This document shows, piece after piece, positions 1 through 11,935 of a stretch of 64,000 nucleotides of DNA. The notes beneath the pieces were generated by a model, which worked only from the letters and a program-made list of their open reading frames with translations, was not told the origin of the DNA and did not search any database. Positions within the stretch are counted from its first letter, which is position 1, and every line of letters starts with the position of its first letter. Origin of the DNA: Scytalidium lignicola (Eukaryota; Ascomycota; Leotiomycetes); the NCBI GenBank assembly GCA_002812745.2, contig NCSJ02000204.1:1-64000 (forward strand), in the 5' to 3' direction. Made by a program: the position numbers and the translations under genes.

Positions 1-3000
1 CGGCTTCCTCAACTAAATCTTTAGTATTTGAAGTTATATCAAGGTAAACAATATCAATATCATCATTATTCCCAGACACTCTTGTATTGTCTTGCCCGTC
101 ATTGGCTTTCAGGATCAAGAACCTCGTCTGCCAACCTGCTATTTTTCTGATATCTCCTCTACCTACGACAGTGATCGCAGGTCCACTATGAGGACTCGTA
201 CCAGATATGTTTAAGTGCATAGATGCTTCGGATTTGCTCTCCTCTTTCAAGGATAAAGCTCCATTGATGCCGTTGTCGAAACCCACCGCATTAGGATGCA
301 AGACAGGAACGCCCAGGTGCATAGACACTAGAGATGTTACTAAATTAACAGCGGAGAATTCAGAATTTCCGAAAGGAATTAACATAGAGCCAGCAAAAGC
401 AACGATGGAGCGCAGTGGTGATATCTGCGGAATGACGTTCCAATTTGTTGAAGTGAAATGTCGAATCATCTTCACCACTAGAGTTTGGTCAGGTGCTTGC
501 ACATTGGAGAAGGTTTTGGACCAGCGCTGGGACTTCTCCGTCTCAAATTTGACAACACAGCGAGATGCCGAGGGATCAAACTGATTTTTGAAGTATTGTA
601 GAAGCTTCAGCGGAGGATTCCTGGCGATATCTTCAGAAGCTTGTAACAGTTCTAACCACGATGATGGATCACAGACGTTAAACTCAAGACCTGCCTGTCG
701 TAAGTAAGGAAGAATATCTCGCGTCCAGTGAACAGTGTGTGGATTGACCAGATTGAAGATTCCTGCTGCTGCACTAGAATTAGTAATTTCAATTGCAGAC
801 TGAGCAACCACATCAACTGGGGTCCATCGGAGGTCTTCATCAATGCTTGGCAACGTGCTGATTGTTTTAGCCGTCTGTATCATGAGTGGAATTGCTTCGG
901 AGCTGTTCCAGATACCATGCAAGGTGTCACCTATGATCTGGCCGATCCGAAGGATATACACTGGGATCCCCACCTGAGCAGCGGCATTCATGCACATATG
1001 TTCAGCCACTAGTTTTGATTGTCCATAGCCTGTAGGTTGTGCGTTTGAAAAATGAGTGGGTAAAGCTTCCAGAACGATCTTGTCCTGCGTCCGAAGAACT
1101 GCTCCTATTGATGAGAAAAAGCTAAATTTGGCAGGACCCTCTCCATGAGCTTGAAGACATAAGTCAAGCAAATTCTTTACCCCAACAATACAGTCATGTT
1201 CAAAGCTGCTTAAACGCAAATTGAAGTTGACAGTCCAAGCACAGTGATATAGAATCGTCAATTCACTACAAATCTGGTTAAACAACTCTGGTTGTAGTCC
1301 GAGGGATTGAAGTGACAAATTAGATGATATGCAGATCATCTTCTGGCGGCTAGAAAAAGGAAGGTTCTGGTAAAGCTTCCGCGTATGCAATGATCGAATC
1401 ACACGATTTCGTGCTTCTATATTAGAAGATGCTCTAACGAGACAGTACACCTTCTTCACATTAACGGACCAAACTAAAGTAGCCAGTAAGTGTGCACCTA
1501 AGGACCCTGTAGCACCAGTGAGAACCTAAAGCACAAGATATTAGTAACGAGCACTTATTTTCCTTTGTAAAGGAATACTCACAATATACTCGCCTTCTCG
1601 CTTTCTTGACTATGCACGATGCTATTTAAAATGGCTGTATTTTTTAATCAGGCTTCTGATTTGGTCATTATCTGGTTGTGATGTAGTTTCAAGATCCTGG
1701 TTTAGTGAATATAGGTGACTTGCCAAAGAACGAACTGATGGGTGATCAAAGACAATATTGAAACCAAGACTTTTCCCACTTAAGTTCATCTTCTTCACAA
1801 GGAACGTTCGTAACCGGTTTGCCTTAAGGGAATCCATTCCTAATCCAAAGAAATCTAAATCTTCTGTCACTTGGATTGGACTAAGAAGATCCTTGGTTTC
1901 TGAGAGTATCAAGCTTTGAAGCTCGGCCTCTGTCAAAGAAGTAGTAGCTCCTTCGAAGGAATCATTGTTGTAAAATTTGTCTATTTCTGTTGAAAATTGA
2001 TTATAGAAAGCTTTCCGGATAATGGTATGTTTATCAGTCTTCGGGTAGATGGTTCCTTGTGGTAATATGATTACCATCTCCTTACTGATCTTAGCATACT
2101 CAGGTGTCATCAATTGAGCCCTTTCAATCATCGGCCAGAGCTGGTCGATCAGCTCATTTTGAGATAGATTAGATGAAGTCGTTGAAGGAACTATCAGCAT
2201 GCCAGGGTAAGGTCTTCCTATACCAAAAACCACTGCGGCTGCTACCAACTGATGTTGTTGTACTGCCCCTTCAAAGTCGGTAGGATTGACCTTTTCTCCA
2301 TTTTCTAGAACAATCACATCATCACTTCGCCCACAATATTTCCAGGCATTTAACATAGGGTGCTTTATGAAGAGATCTTTTGTCACAAAAGACCCATCTT
2401 CTCGATTAGATGTCGCTATTGAAGGCAATCCATTTAGACAAACAAGCTCGTAAAATCCCTCTTCTCGGGCTTCAAATGAAAGGAACGGCTCTGCCTCTAT
2501 CGTAGGACGCAGATAGTTCCAGTACCTGTCATCCTTTGGTCTGATGGACATCATGAGGGGTCCTGTCTCGCCCCTATGCACTACTTATCAGTAAATGAAT
2601 ATCACACCTAGTGACTAGCGCGTACGTACATGCCATATATACTGACCAAGTTTACACCATTGTTTACCAGCATATCTCCCAGCACATCTGGACAAGGAGA
2701 ACCTCCAAATAGGACTAATTTCAACTTCTTCAATAGTTCGATTCCTTTGTTGGATTCTGAAAGGACCTTGAGCGCGTAAGGTACTACGGCAAATAATTCA
2801 AAGCTATGGCTTTCCAGGCTCTGAATTAGGTACTCCTTAGTTAACGGCAGCGTGACATTATAAATATGAACTGGCTTGACGCTGATGATGGCACGAAAAA
2901 GAGATGTAATACCAAATGTATGGAAGAGGGGTAAGGTTAAGAAGCATCGCATGCTCAACTTCTGGATGTTCCTTCGATAATTTGCCAACACTGCCCTTTG

Positions 3001-3621
3001 ACTGAGAAAAATTGGTTTCGGGAAGCCTGTCGAGCCGCTAGAATGAAAAATCCATGCTGTCTTTCTACTTTCCATCTCCATATCAAAAGCCGGGGTAAGG
3101 TTCGTATCTCTATATTGATCAATCGGTTGGCCATATAACGCTTGCTGGATAACCGGTATGCTAGCTACTCCTGGGATATTAGATATCTTCTCCTTGAAAG
3201 GCGATTGATAAACAACGTATTTGGCGCCTGTGTCATCGAATAGCCGTAAATATGCTGGCTTGGTCAATCGTGGCGAGAGTAATAAGACTGTATGACCCAG
3301 TTTGGTCAGAGCCAACAAAGTAATAATATAATCGAGGTCGGAGAGACCTAGCAGCCCGACTATAATAGGCTCTTCACTAGACAACTTTCTTGCAGTAAGA
3401 GAAGAGATGTATTGCCTTGCAACTCGAAAAGCATATGCATCGAGCTGACGCGTGCTGTAACCGACATACTCAATCCCAGAGGAAGGATAGAATACCACTG
3501 GTTCATCGGGTCTAAAAGCTGCCTGTGTTCTCAAAAGTTCATCGATAGTCTGGCAGGAATCTGCCGACATTATATTTCCATTCCGTGGTGAAGGAGCATG
3601 CTCTCCATTCTGTTCCAACAT
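1..3621 (-). pseudogene. NRPS-like adenylate-forming reductase (A-T-R), two in-frame stops, cut by window edge
   Basis: The family activates a carboxylic acid as its adenylate, loads it on a phosphopantetheine arm and reduces it off as an aldehyde. Exons are 3621-2630, 2573-1583 and 1525-1 (continuing off the window), with introns of 56 and 57 bases. The A domain starts near residue 25; its ATP loop HSSGSTGFPKP is at 193-203, and the YGMGETGP region spans the first intron. The carrier motif GLGMDSL puts the pantetheine serine at about 579. The reductase NADPH loop is LTGATGSLGAHLL, followed by a YGQSK catalytic motif. TAG codons at 1624-1622 and 1612-1610 lie in frame in the T-R linker, directly after KYSHFK, with open frame on both sides. 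About 130 further residues of unknown function follow the reductase domain. The product is not predictable. A pseudogene is likeliest; a missed linker intron or assembly error is possible. Confidence 0.8.
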
Positions 3622-4981
3622 AGTTTTGGTTACAGGCTATGCTCGGTAGCAAGACAGGAACTTTGTGTCACGTACAAATGTAGCAAAGCACCCAAGGGCA
3701 GAATCAATTTGATCATTTTCAGGGGGACAACGGTAAGATCCTGCATTTTATAGGACACATTGCATTTCGCAGCTCCTGGAGTGATGAGGTAATCTATTCA
3801 ATTTAGGGCAGTTACGTACTAGGCGGCCTAAAGTTCCGTTAGGTGTTGCAGACATCCCGGTGAGTGTGGAGAAACAATCAGCATAAGAGTGCAACAGAAT
3901 CCTTGAGAGGGCAGGAAATATCAATTGTAGCAGGCATGCTTAATCTAGGTTGTTCCCCCCATTACATGACCCACTGTACTGCCAATTTGAAAGCACCAAA
4001 TACCATTAACCCAAGGGCCACTATAATTCTAGAGTATCCACCGCCTATGGACAGCCTAAAAGTTCCAACGGCGTATATATGGTAGAGGGAGTAATTATCT
4101 AACTCCGCTAGACCTCGGTCTCCCCTCCGACCTTGCATTAATTATGTTGAATACTACACCAACTCGACCGTCGGGGAATTGACATCCCTCACCCAGTGAG
4201 GTCTCCGCAGCATCCATCTGAAACGTACGTTGATGCACGCTGTCCCTCAAATCGCCTGTTCCCCGGCTTCTTCGGCATTAATTTGTTGAAAGAATATTAA
4301 ATTCAGTTTTTAACATCGATCACGGAACACACCTCCGAGTTCTACAATGTGATAACTCCCCGAACTGGTGTAGCCATACCAGGATTTGTGAACTGCGGGA
4401 AAGTGACCAGATTCCGAATACGGAAGGCGAGTAAGTCTTGAATTCGGTATGTGAAAGTCAATGCCACCTTTGGTAGTAGTACCATACGGTCACTTGAAAT
4501 CTACGAAGTCAGGTTTGGACCGAAATCCTACAAGACAAAGATGAAATCAGAGTTTATATCGCGCAGGGTATTCCGACATATCTAGTTCCCGTAAGCCTTA
4601 GTTAAGAACAATGCTTACAATTCAAACCGACAGGCTGACTTGTGCTGACGAGACAAACTGTATTTGAATCTATGGCAATTACGTGTACTATCACTTGAAC
4701 CGCGATATCTTAGAAATATTCATTCTCTGGGTGTCAATTTATCAATTACGATAAAACTGATATAGTATCTTGCTACAAAACCAGTGTGCTTCGCATCATT
4801 CAATTCGGTGAGTACGCAACTACTCATTTTATCCGGGAAATTTTTTTTCTGCGAGATATTAGATCAATCCCATCCTAAGATACAGTAAGATGGCCGGTAT
4901 CGGTTATACTCAGCACCGGTTAACTCCGTATGGACTGCCTATGTGGACCATTGAACCACTAGTGCTTATATATTGTATCTG
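3622..4981. other. Intergenic region upstream of the NRPS-like gene
   Basis: No coding exon is recognised. Short open frames here lack any family motif or splice context. The segment is the 5' flank of the NRPS-like gene and the 3' flank of the regulator that ends at 4982. It contains one copy of an 11-base motif (4356-4366) that recurs upstream of the monooxygenase. Confidence 0.6.
4356..4366 (-). promoter_or_regulatory. AGTTCGGGGAG motif, copy 1
   Basis: The plus strand reads CTCCCCGAACT, the exact reverse complement of AGTTCGGGGAG found at 8291-8301 and 8345-8355. It lies about 735 bases upstream of the NRPS-like start. It contains a CGG triplet, the half-site type favoured by Zn2Cys6 regulators, and such a regulator is encoded next door. 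Binding is inference only. Confidence 0.35.
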
Positions 4982-7735
4982 TTATTCGCCCTCCCATGTC
5001 ATTGGAACTCCACTTGCGAATGTCCAACAATCCTTCCACAAAAAGTCCATCAAACCGGATTCCTCCATATGTAAGGCGGGATCAAAATTCGAACCCAAAT
5101 CAGGCAAATCGGACACAGGGCCGATATTTGGATTGAGGGCTCCATGGTCATCATCTAAACGCGAACCACTAAATTTAATGTTTCGAGTATCTTGCAAGTT
5201 TGAGTCTGGGAGAATGAGAGAGTCAGAAAATACTGCGTAGGAAAACTGTCGACGAGAATCCGTACTGAGATCATCTGGCTTGATCATGATTTGCATTTTC
5301 TGGAGTACTCTAAAAAGCTCTCGAGCGGTCGAACTGTGGTTACACATGAGAGTCATGATATCTTGACACTGCTGCCAAGAGCGGGCCAGATTGTCATTAG
5401 TAATAGCTGTTCTTGACGAAGGAAACAAGTCAGATAGGATCAGAACCAAGGCTGAGGTAAATGTGTCTGCCGACTCAAAATGTTAGAGTGCATCGTGGGT
5501 GTTCGAAGGTATGTCATACAGTAGAGGTTGTACCACCACGCTCCACCTCCTGTGCCCAAAGCATCGGCAGTCATATAAACTAAATGGATCAACTGTTGTG
5601 CAGATTCGATGCATGTGGTTGAACAGTGTCGACCAAAAACCGAGAATAGATTGACGCTAGCCTTCAGACCATTTGTGCGTACTCTGTTAGATATTGGTTG
5701 CAATACTTCTCTGCGACAAAGGTTGACAAACATAGGTCGGTAGAGAAGACCCCGAATGAGGAAGAATCTACTTATTATTAGCTACAGATTCTCCTTCAGC
5801 AGAGAAGGGTTGCTGACCTTTCAGCTAGCACATTGCGTTGTAGTTGGACAAGACTCTCAGGGCGTAAATGTTCGGGATCGACTCTATCCCATCGAAAAGT
5901 CCCAGGTAGATCCTGTTCGAACTCCACCAACTTGGCGTCTAATTCTACAATAACTCCAATCATATTATTACTGGATCGTTCATCTAGTCCGTCTTCACTT
6001 CTTACAACTTCATTCCACGGGTTATAAACTTTGGACAGGACCTCGCTGAGAATCTTATTCAGACTTAACGTCTGCACAAAGAACGTAGTCCGTGCAAACG
6101 TCTTCTCGGGCTGTACACAACTAGAATTCCCAAGAACAAGGTATTCATCATCAATACTACGTGGCAGTGGAACAGCTGATTTGTATGATGTTGTTGCCGG
6201 CCGACCAAGTGTCATACTGAGCACCCTATCAATGAATCTCGTAAGTCAGCAAATTCATTCCTCTTGGGGGCAAATATATAGGTCACAGACGTATCTAACA
6301 ACACGCAGCCATGCCACGTCCGGCGTCTTATTTCAAGGGCAAGTTGAGATCGGGACTCGTCGCCTTCCTGGAGGTGTAATCCAAGCGCCTGGGCGACTCT
6401 ACAGGCTAAGCCAACGATATTCCAACATCGATTAGGAAGATTGGTGCTTTGTAAGTACTGTGCTAAGATTAGCAAGGCCTGGACTAGCCCCAGATTTCCA
6501 TCATCTAGAACATCAATTTGAAATAATCGCCTAGCACGGCGAAAAAAGACCTTAGACATAGCTTCTCGCTTTTCAAAAGACTCGTCAGAAAATTGAAGAC
6601 CAAGTGCCAACATGATGTTCAACGCTGCGTAAAAGATTGGCAGAGCGCAATCAGAGGCTCCCAATCCAATCCCATCAGGGATTTGGAAAACCGGTGGTTC
6701 CGGGTCCCAGAGGCGTTTATAGCCGTTTAGAAGAGTTTGCCAATGGATAAAAGGATATAAGCCGTATACTCGTCTTCGATAAAGGTCAAGAAGTTTATCT
6801 GCAGTGGTGCGTGGAGGAAGTGAGCAATCATCAAAACTGTCCATTTCAGACGACTGGGAGAAGGACTGGGTATCGTTATGATTTTGACTGCGCGTTGCTG
6901 GTGGCGCGAAAAGCTGGTAGGGGCTTTTACTAGTACGACAATAGAAGACCTCATGGACTTGATTGAAGAATGATGCAGCTGATGACTGTCCATAGAAAGC
7001 CTCCGAATCTAGTTGTACACGATGATAGCCTACGGAAGTAGTCCCCATGGCATTCACTGGGCTCTCCTGTGAACGTGGTTGGGTGTCAATGGAGGGCTTT
7101 GCTGTTGGAGAATTCATTGTGGTCGATATTGCAGCATTGTCGAGCTCATTCACCGGTACATGCTTATGTGCGCTCTCGTTTTCTATGGGCATCAACGGCG
7201 CCTCGTCTGTATTGCCAATTTGTTCATCTCCATTCCAGAACGGAGTAGATTCTCCTTGATGGTTCTCAAACGAACGAAATGGATCCAGAGGTATTGCATG
7301 AGGTTGTTGTTGTTGTTGTTGTTGTACTTGGCAGATGCTCTCCAGCTGACGTATACGATCGTGAAGGGTTTGTAGATAGCTTCAAAACGACTCACAGTGT
7401 CAACAATCATATCTTGCAGCATGTCGTTAGTACTCCCTTACCGTCTGTCAACTGCTGTTTTGTTGGCTATATTACTGGCATAGCTGCACAGCTTCTGACC
7501 ATTATGCCTGCGGATACATGTCCCACAGACGGGTTGCACGCCATCACAACGCACTTTTCGCTCGCGACATTCTTCGCAGGCAATCGCAACTTTGCGCCTT
7601 TTCTTGTGGAAATTCTGTGGTCCTCTTAATGAATGCTATTCCTTACATCGTAGCTCAGCAAGTGCGTAACTATGCGCTAGGCATGTGACGCTAGGTAAAA
7701 AGGAGGGTCCTTACATTTTCCGCCGGAGGCGTCAT
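4982..7735 (-). CDS. Zn2Cys6 transcription factor with fungal-specific TF domain
   Basis: A nuclear DNA-binding regulator, probably pathway-specific for the flanking NRPS-like/monooxygenase locus. Exons are 7735-7715, 7614-7442, 7379-6291, 6225-5818, 5767-5520 and 5466-4982, giving 807 residues. The zinc cluster is at residues 20-50 (Cys 20, 23, 30, 37, 40, 50, last spacing 9) and is preceded by the basic stretch KKRRK. A short coiled linker (RRYLQTLHDRIRQLES) and a seven-Gln run near residue 85 follow. The fungal-specific TF domain begins near PFIHWQTLL and includes LSMTLGRP across an intron. The first exon is only seven codons (MTPPAEN); it was chosen because it joins in frame directly to the basic arm and gives a total divisible by three. 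The intron at 6290-6226 needs the less usual donor GTCTGT. The gene is divergent from the monooxygenase, about 1 kb apart. No stops or frameshifts are seen, unlike its neighbours. Confidence 0.88.
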
Positions 7736-8290
7736 TGCTAAGTCCAACAAGCAATGTGTAAGCGTGAGAAAAGCAATGGTGGAAGATCAGATTATCGATA
7801 GTTATGACGATGACGGTGAGTTAATTCATTACATTATCCAATACAATAGGTGTGAGATTGTGAGAACTCCTCAAATTTCCATCGTAAAGTTACTTCCGCC
7901 TTCTATGTGGGGAAGGCGCTAGTCTTGGAAAGAACAATACTAACAACTCCCAGCATTGTTCAAGACTGCTCAGAAAATCATAGCGGGCAGCATGGGAATG
8001 GACCGGTATTCTTAATTGGACTTTCCTCCCAATTCAATGGATTTGGATAATTGGATAACAGATTACACCTAGTCATGGCACAAGATTTCCAACAATCAAG
8101 CAGGATGTTTGTCCATTTCCTTCTCTTGAGATCTTGCATCCAGGCGGCCTGGTAATATCAGTGAACGACAGACTTGCTTGTAACACCTTCCTTTATAAGT
8201 TTACAACATAGAAATAGATGTGAGAATAATAACATTCCGAAGCACCTAGAAGTAGGGGACCCCCGAACAATCCTACCCTAACGAGCGGGA

Positions 8291-8301
8291 AGTTCGGGGA
8301 G
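8291..8301 (+). promoter_or_regulatory. AGTTCGGGGAG motif, copy 2
   Basis: Exact 11-base copy about 435 bases upstream of the monooxygenase start. It is identical to 8345-8355 and to the complement of 4356-4366. Confidence 0.4.
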
Positions 8302-8344
8302 CACAAGCAGCGTTTGTTTCCCCGTCTCGGGTTTCCCCCCGAGT

Positions 8345-8355
8345 AGTTCGGGGAG
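8345..8355 (+). promoter_or_regulatory. AGTTCGGGGAG motif, copy 3
   Basis: Exact 11-base copy about 380 bases upstream of the monooxygenase start and 54 bases after copy 2, directly after the CTCGGG/CCCGAG inverted repeat. Confidence 0.4.
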
Positions 8356-8735
8356 TTGTACTTCGTACTACGTAGCATGCCCCTAATCAACACCCCCGAC
8401 ATATTGCGAAGCCAGCATCTCTTTTGTTGGTCCTCCCCTCAGGAATTGGTCCGAACAGGACACCACCCTCTATAGACAGGATTTCTGCAACCCGAGACAG
8501 AGTCGATCGATCGATTCGTCTTGCCAGCTCTTTGTTTTCCATGTAGCCCTCGGTATACGTGTCGGTAGTTCAGTCAGGGTGTTAGGACATTTGATAGAAA
8601 GTCATCTGATAGAAGGCATAGTCACTGTATATTAGACTAGGATAAGAATCTGTAGGACTAGATAATGCGAAGAGATGTATGTTCGATATCATCTAAATAC
8701 AACCTTAATTTCTTCCACATATCAATTCTTTCACA

Positions 8736-10848
8736 ATGGCGCAAAATCTTGCAACCCCAAAAGTCGTGGAATATTTCCAGTCTCTACGACCTGGTCCACC
8801 GGCTCCAGGTGCTGCTACTGAGTCTTACAAGGAGCGAGATGTGTTGGCGTATGCGCTCTCACGGGTCCCTATGCTCACACCAAGGCCGGTCAGAATTATT
8901 ACAGCTGGAGCCGGTTTCGGAGGTATATCACTCGCCCGGGCTGTGCATGTTGGACAGTTACCTGGTGTGAGTTTAACGGTATATGAGAAAGATGCTGGTG
9001 TTGGAGGCACATGGTGGGAAAATCGGTATCCTGGGTCTGTTCTGTCAACAAATACTTCGAACCAGATATACTAATCAAATCACAGCTGCGCATGCGATGT
9101 GCCAGCACATGTCTATCAGGTTTCTTTAACTGCATCAGATAAGGTGCAAGAAGTTCTATTTCTAACGTGATGTAGTTTTCATGGGCCCCCAACCCAAATT
9201 GGAGTGCATTCTTTGCCCCTCAAAAGGAGATCCAGGAATATTTCGATGCTGTGGTAGACCAACACCATCTGAGGCCCTATATCAAACTTTCACATAAAGT
9301 TGTTGAAGCAAAATGGATAGAAGGGAGGCAGATCTGGCAGGTGAAGATTGTCAAAACGGATGGGAGAGACTTCGTCGTATCCAGCCCGGGCGTCACCGAA
9401 GGCGAAACAGAGACATCTTGGGTAGAAGAGTGCGATATTTTTGTAAATGCATGCGGCTTCTTTAACAACTGGAAGTGGCCAGATATTCCCGGGCGCGCAA
9501 CATTCGCCGGCCGGATGCTTCACACAGCATATTGGCCGACTGATGCAGACAAAGACATTGATGGAAAGGTTATTTCCATAATTGGTAATGGCAGCAGTGG
9601 TGTCCAGGTCCTTCCGGCAGTCCTCCCTCGTGCGAAAAAGATCTACTATCACATCCGGAATCCGACATGGATTACACCCCGAATGGCTGAGAAATTTGCA
9701 GGTCCGAAAGGTACAACTTTGCTCTACAGTGAGGAGCAGAGGCGGCGGTGGTCTGAGGATCCCAAGGAATACCTCGAATATCGCAAAGCAATTGAAAACA
9801 ATTTGAATGAACGATTTATCATGTATATGGACCACACTCCTGCACAGGTTGCAGCTCGAAAAGCTTGCTTAGAAAACTTGAGAGAAGTGCTCGCATCAAA
9901 GCCCGAGTTGTTGGATCTGATGACCCCCGATTACGCGGTTGGGTAAGCACACCCAAATAGCGTTTTTGCAAGATGAATTAATGGATATATCCAGATGCCG
10001 TCGGCCTACTCCAGGAATTGGCTATCTCGAGGCTTTGGTGTCGGAAAAGGTTGAAGTAGTATTCGGTCATATCGATGAATTCACCAAGGACGGCATACGC
10101 ACCGTATCTGGTGAGAAACACGATACCGAAACCATTATTTGTGCAACTGGGTTTGAGTTTTCAATTGCTCCACGGTTCCCAATTATCGGCCAAAATGGCG
10201 TGAACTTACAAGATGCCTGGGGGAAGAAGCCAGAATCCTATCTATCTCTTGCCGCAGCTTATATGCCGAACTATTTCTCTGTTCTTGGTCCAGCAAGCCC
10301 TCTGGCACATGGTAGTATTCCTACATCTATTGAGTTTGTCGCACGGTATATCTGTAAGATGGTACAGAAGCTTCAGACCGAGAACCTATCTTCATTCTGC
10401 CCTAAACCCCATATTTCAAGAGCATATCAAAATCACGCTTTGGCATTTCTATCACGGACAGTGTGGGCATCCACCTGTTCTAGCACCTACAAGAATGGTC
10501 GAAAAGATGGTGAACTTCGAGCATTGCACCCTGGTTCCCGACATCAGCTCTACTACCTGCTTAGCAACCCACGATACGAGGACTATGACTGGACCAGCTT
10601 CTGCTCTGATCCTGATCTTGCTTTTGCGTGGATGGGAAATGGTTTCACGGTGAAAGAAGAAGAAGGGAAGGAGGACGACTTGTAAGCTTCACCCCCAGTA
10701 ACCCAAGCAAGTTTCAATCTCACAAATAATTAGCTGGTTCATTGAAATGGATACGCATGGTAAGGCAATCCATCCTGTCGCCTCATACACCCATGCCAAC
10801 GGGGCATCAGACCTTGTCAACGGCATGAGTTCAGCAAATGCTACATAG
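8736..10848 (+). CDS. Baeyer-Villiger-type flavin monooxygenase
   Basis: An FAD/NADPH enzyme expected to insert oxygen next to a carbonyl (ketone to ester or lactone). Exons are 8736-9034, 9086-9119, 9176-9942, 9995-10681 and 10734-10848, giving 633 residues. The FAD loop GAGFGG is at about 58-63, and GGTWWENRYPG is split by the first intron. The family fingerprint F-x-G-x3-H-x3-W is present as FAGRMLHTAYW at about 221-231. The second nucleotide loop IGNGSSGVQ is near 247-254. The 34-base second exon supplies the CACDVPAHVYQ segment, so a model without it would break the family signature. The first intron uses a GTCTGT donor; the others look ordinary. The reading frame is intact. It is a candidate tailoring enzyme for the neighbouring NRPS-like pathway. 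The substrate is unknown. Confidence 0.92.
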
Positions 10849-11935
10849 CAAGCAAACAACAGACGCTCAAAGGTTGTTTGGCTTCAGATCCAAGGTTTCC
10901 TTCGGCGTGTGAGAGTTTCATGGCTCTTCGAGCGATTAGCCTAGTCTCAACAACTGGACAATTCTAAGCATTGCCCTTTGTTGTCACCAATTCCCTCAGA
11001 ATAGTAACTAGTTGAGGAGCTTGTAGCTATTAATACTAATGCTATCGATAAATTCTTGCGCCCCAAATGATGTCGTGCAATTGATAATGCATCAATTATA
11101 GATGATTGCAAAATCAGTTCTAGTTGCATCTAACCTGTGACACTGTCAAGCTGCGGGAGTCCCTTAGAGCCTTAACTACCGCAGCTACACCGAAGCATGT
11201 GGAAAGAGAGCAAAAAGNAAAAAACTTAAAAATCAAAGTTATAATTTCATAATTTCATATTCTCGCGTACAGTACAAAGTAGTATGCCATAGAATACAAA
11301 GGATATTCTTTTCTAGTCATAATATCTTTTAATTAGTGATACCTATATTATGTATCTATTTCCACTAAAATAATATAGACCTACAGTTTTAAAGGGCAGA
11401 ATTTAAATTAATATATTATTATCACCGAATCACTGAGATAGTAGACGCATAGGTACATTGTTAACAAGCTATTACATTTCGGAGCTACGAAGTCTCGCTG
11501 CGAACAATAATATCAAAAGAGATCGACATGCATATGATAATATTCAGGCTACTACAGAGCAGAAGTTCTCCCACACACGGTGGTCCCAGAAGAAGAGTGG
11601 CAGCGAAAGCAACATGGCCTGACAGATATCTAAGGCACGGATCTGACAAGGAAATCGAAAAAGAAAATCTCTAAAATTAACTAACCTGGGTTTTGGGTGC
11701 AGCAGCATTTACGATGCTTCCAAAAGAGGAGGTTGTGCCCGAAAGTGAGTCGTATTGCGGAAAAGCTTCCGAGGCCGTTTGGCCCGGATGCCACCCAATA
11801 TGCCAAGAAAACATCGAAATGATTAATAAATTAAAGGAATTGGAGCCAAGAGGGTGGTATGACATTGAATCGTTGCTTTTTTCTTCTTTTTATCAGTTTA
11901 ACTGCATCAATCCGTATACATCTTAATTGAATGAA
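10849..11935. other. Intergenic region, partly AT-rich
   Basis: No gene is recognised. The stretch 11210-11460 is AT-rich and has an N at 11218 beside an A run. An open frame at 11693-11926 ends just before the exporter start but has no family signature, and is taken as 5' flank. Confidence 0.5.

Larger units (their letters stand above)
7736..8735. promoter_or_regulatory. Divergent 1-kb promoter between regulator and monooxygenase
   Basis: Both flanking genes start here and point outward. No coding exon is recognised. Between 8261 and 8355 there is a cluster of C/G-rich sites: CCCCGAAC at 8261-8268 and two copies of AGTTCGGGGAG. Just before the second copy, CTCGGG and CCCGAG form a 6-base inverted repeat. 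The arrangement suggests co-regulation, which is inference. Confidence 0.5.

Noticed and set aside
1610..1624. Programmed stop readthrough or alternative genetic code
   Set aside because: The two TAGs are clustered, the neighbouring MFS gene has a different stop type, and all other genes end normally with standard stops, so mutation is simpler.
3864..4085. 73-codon plus-strand open frame
   Set aside because: No motif, no splice context and no promoter signal; length is within chance expectation.
8193..8402. 69-codon minus-strand open frame in the divergent promoter
   Set aside because: It is made by the C/G-rich repeated motif cluster and has no protein-like pattern.
11693..11926. 77-codon frame just before the exporter
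   Set aside because: It ends immediately before the exporter start and has no family match; treated as 5' flank.
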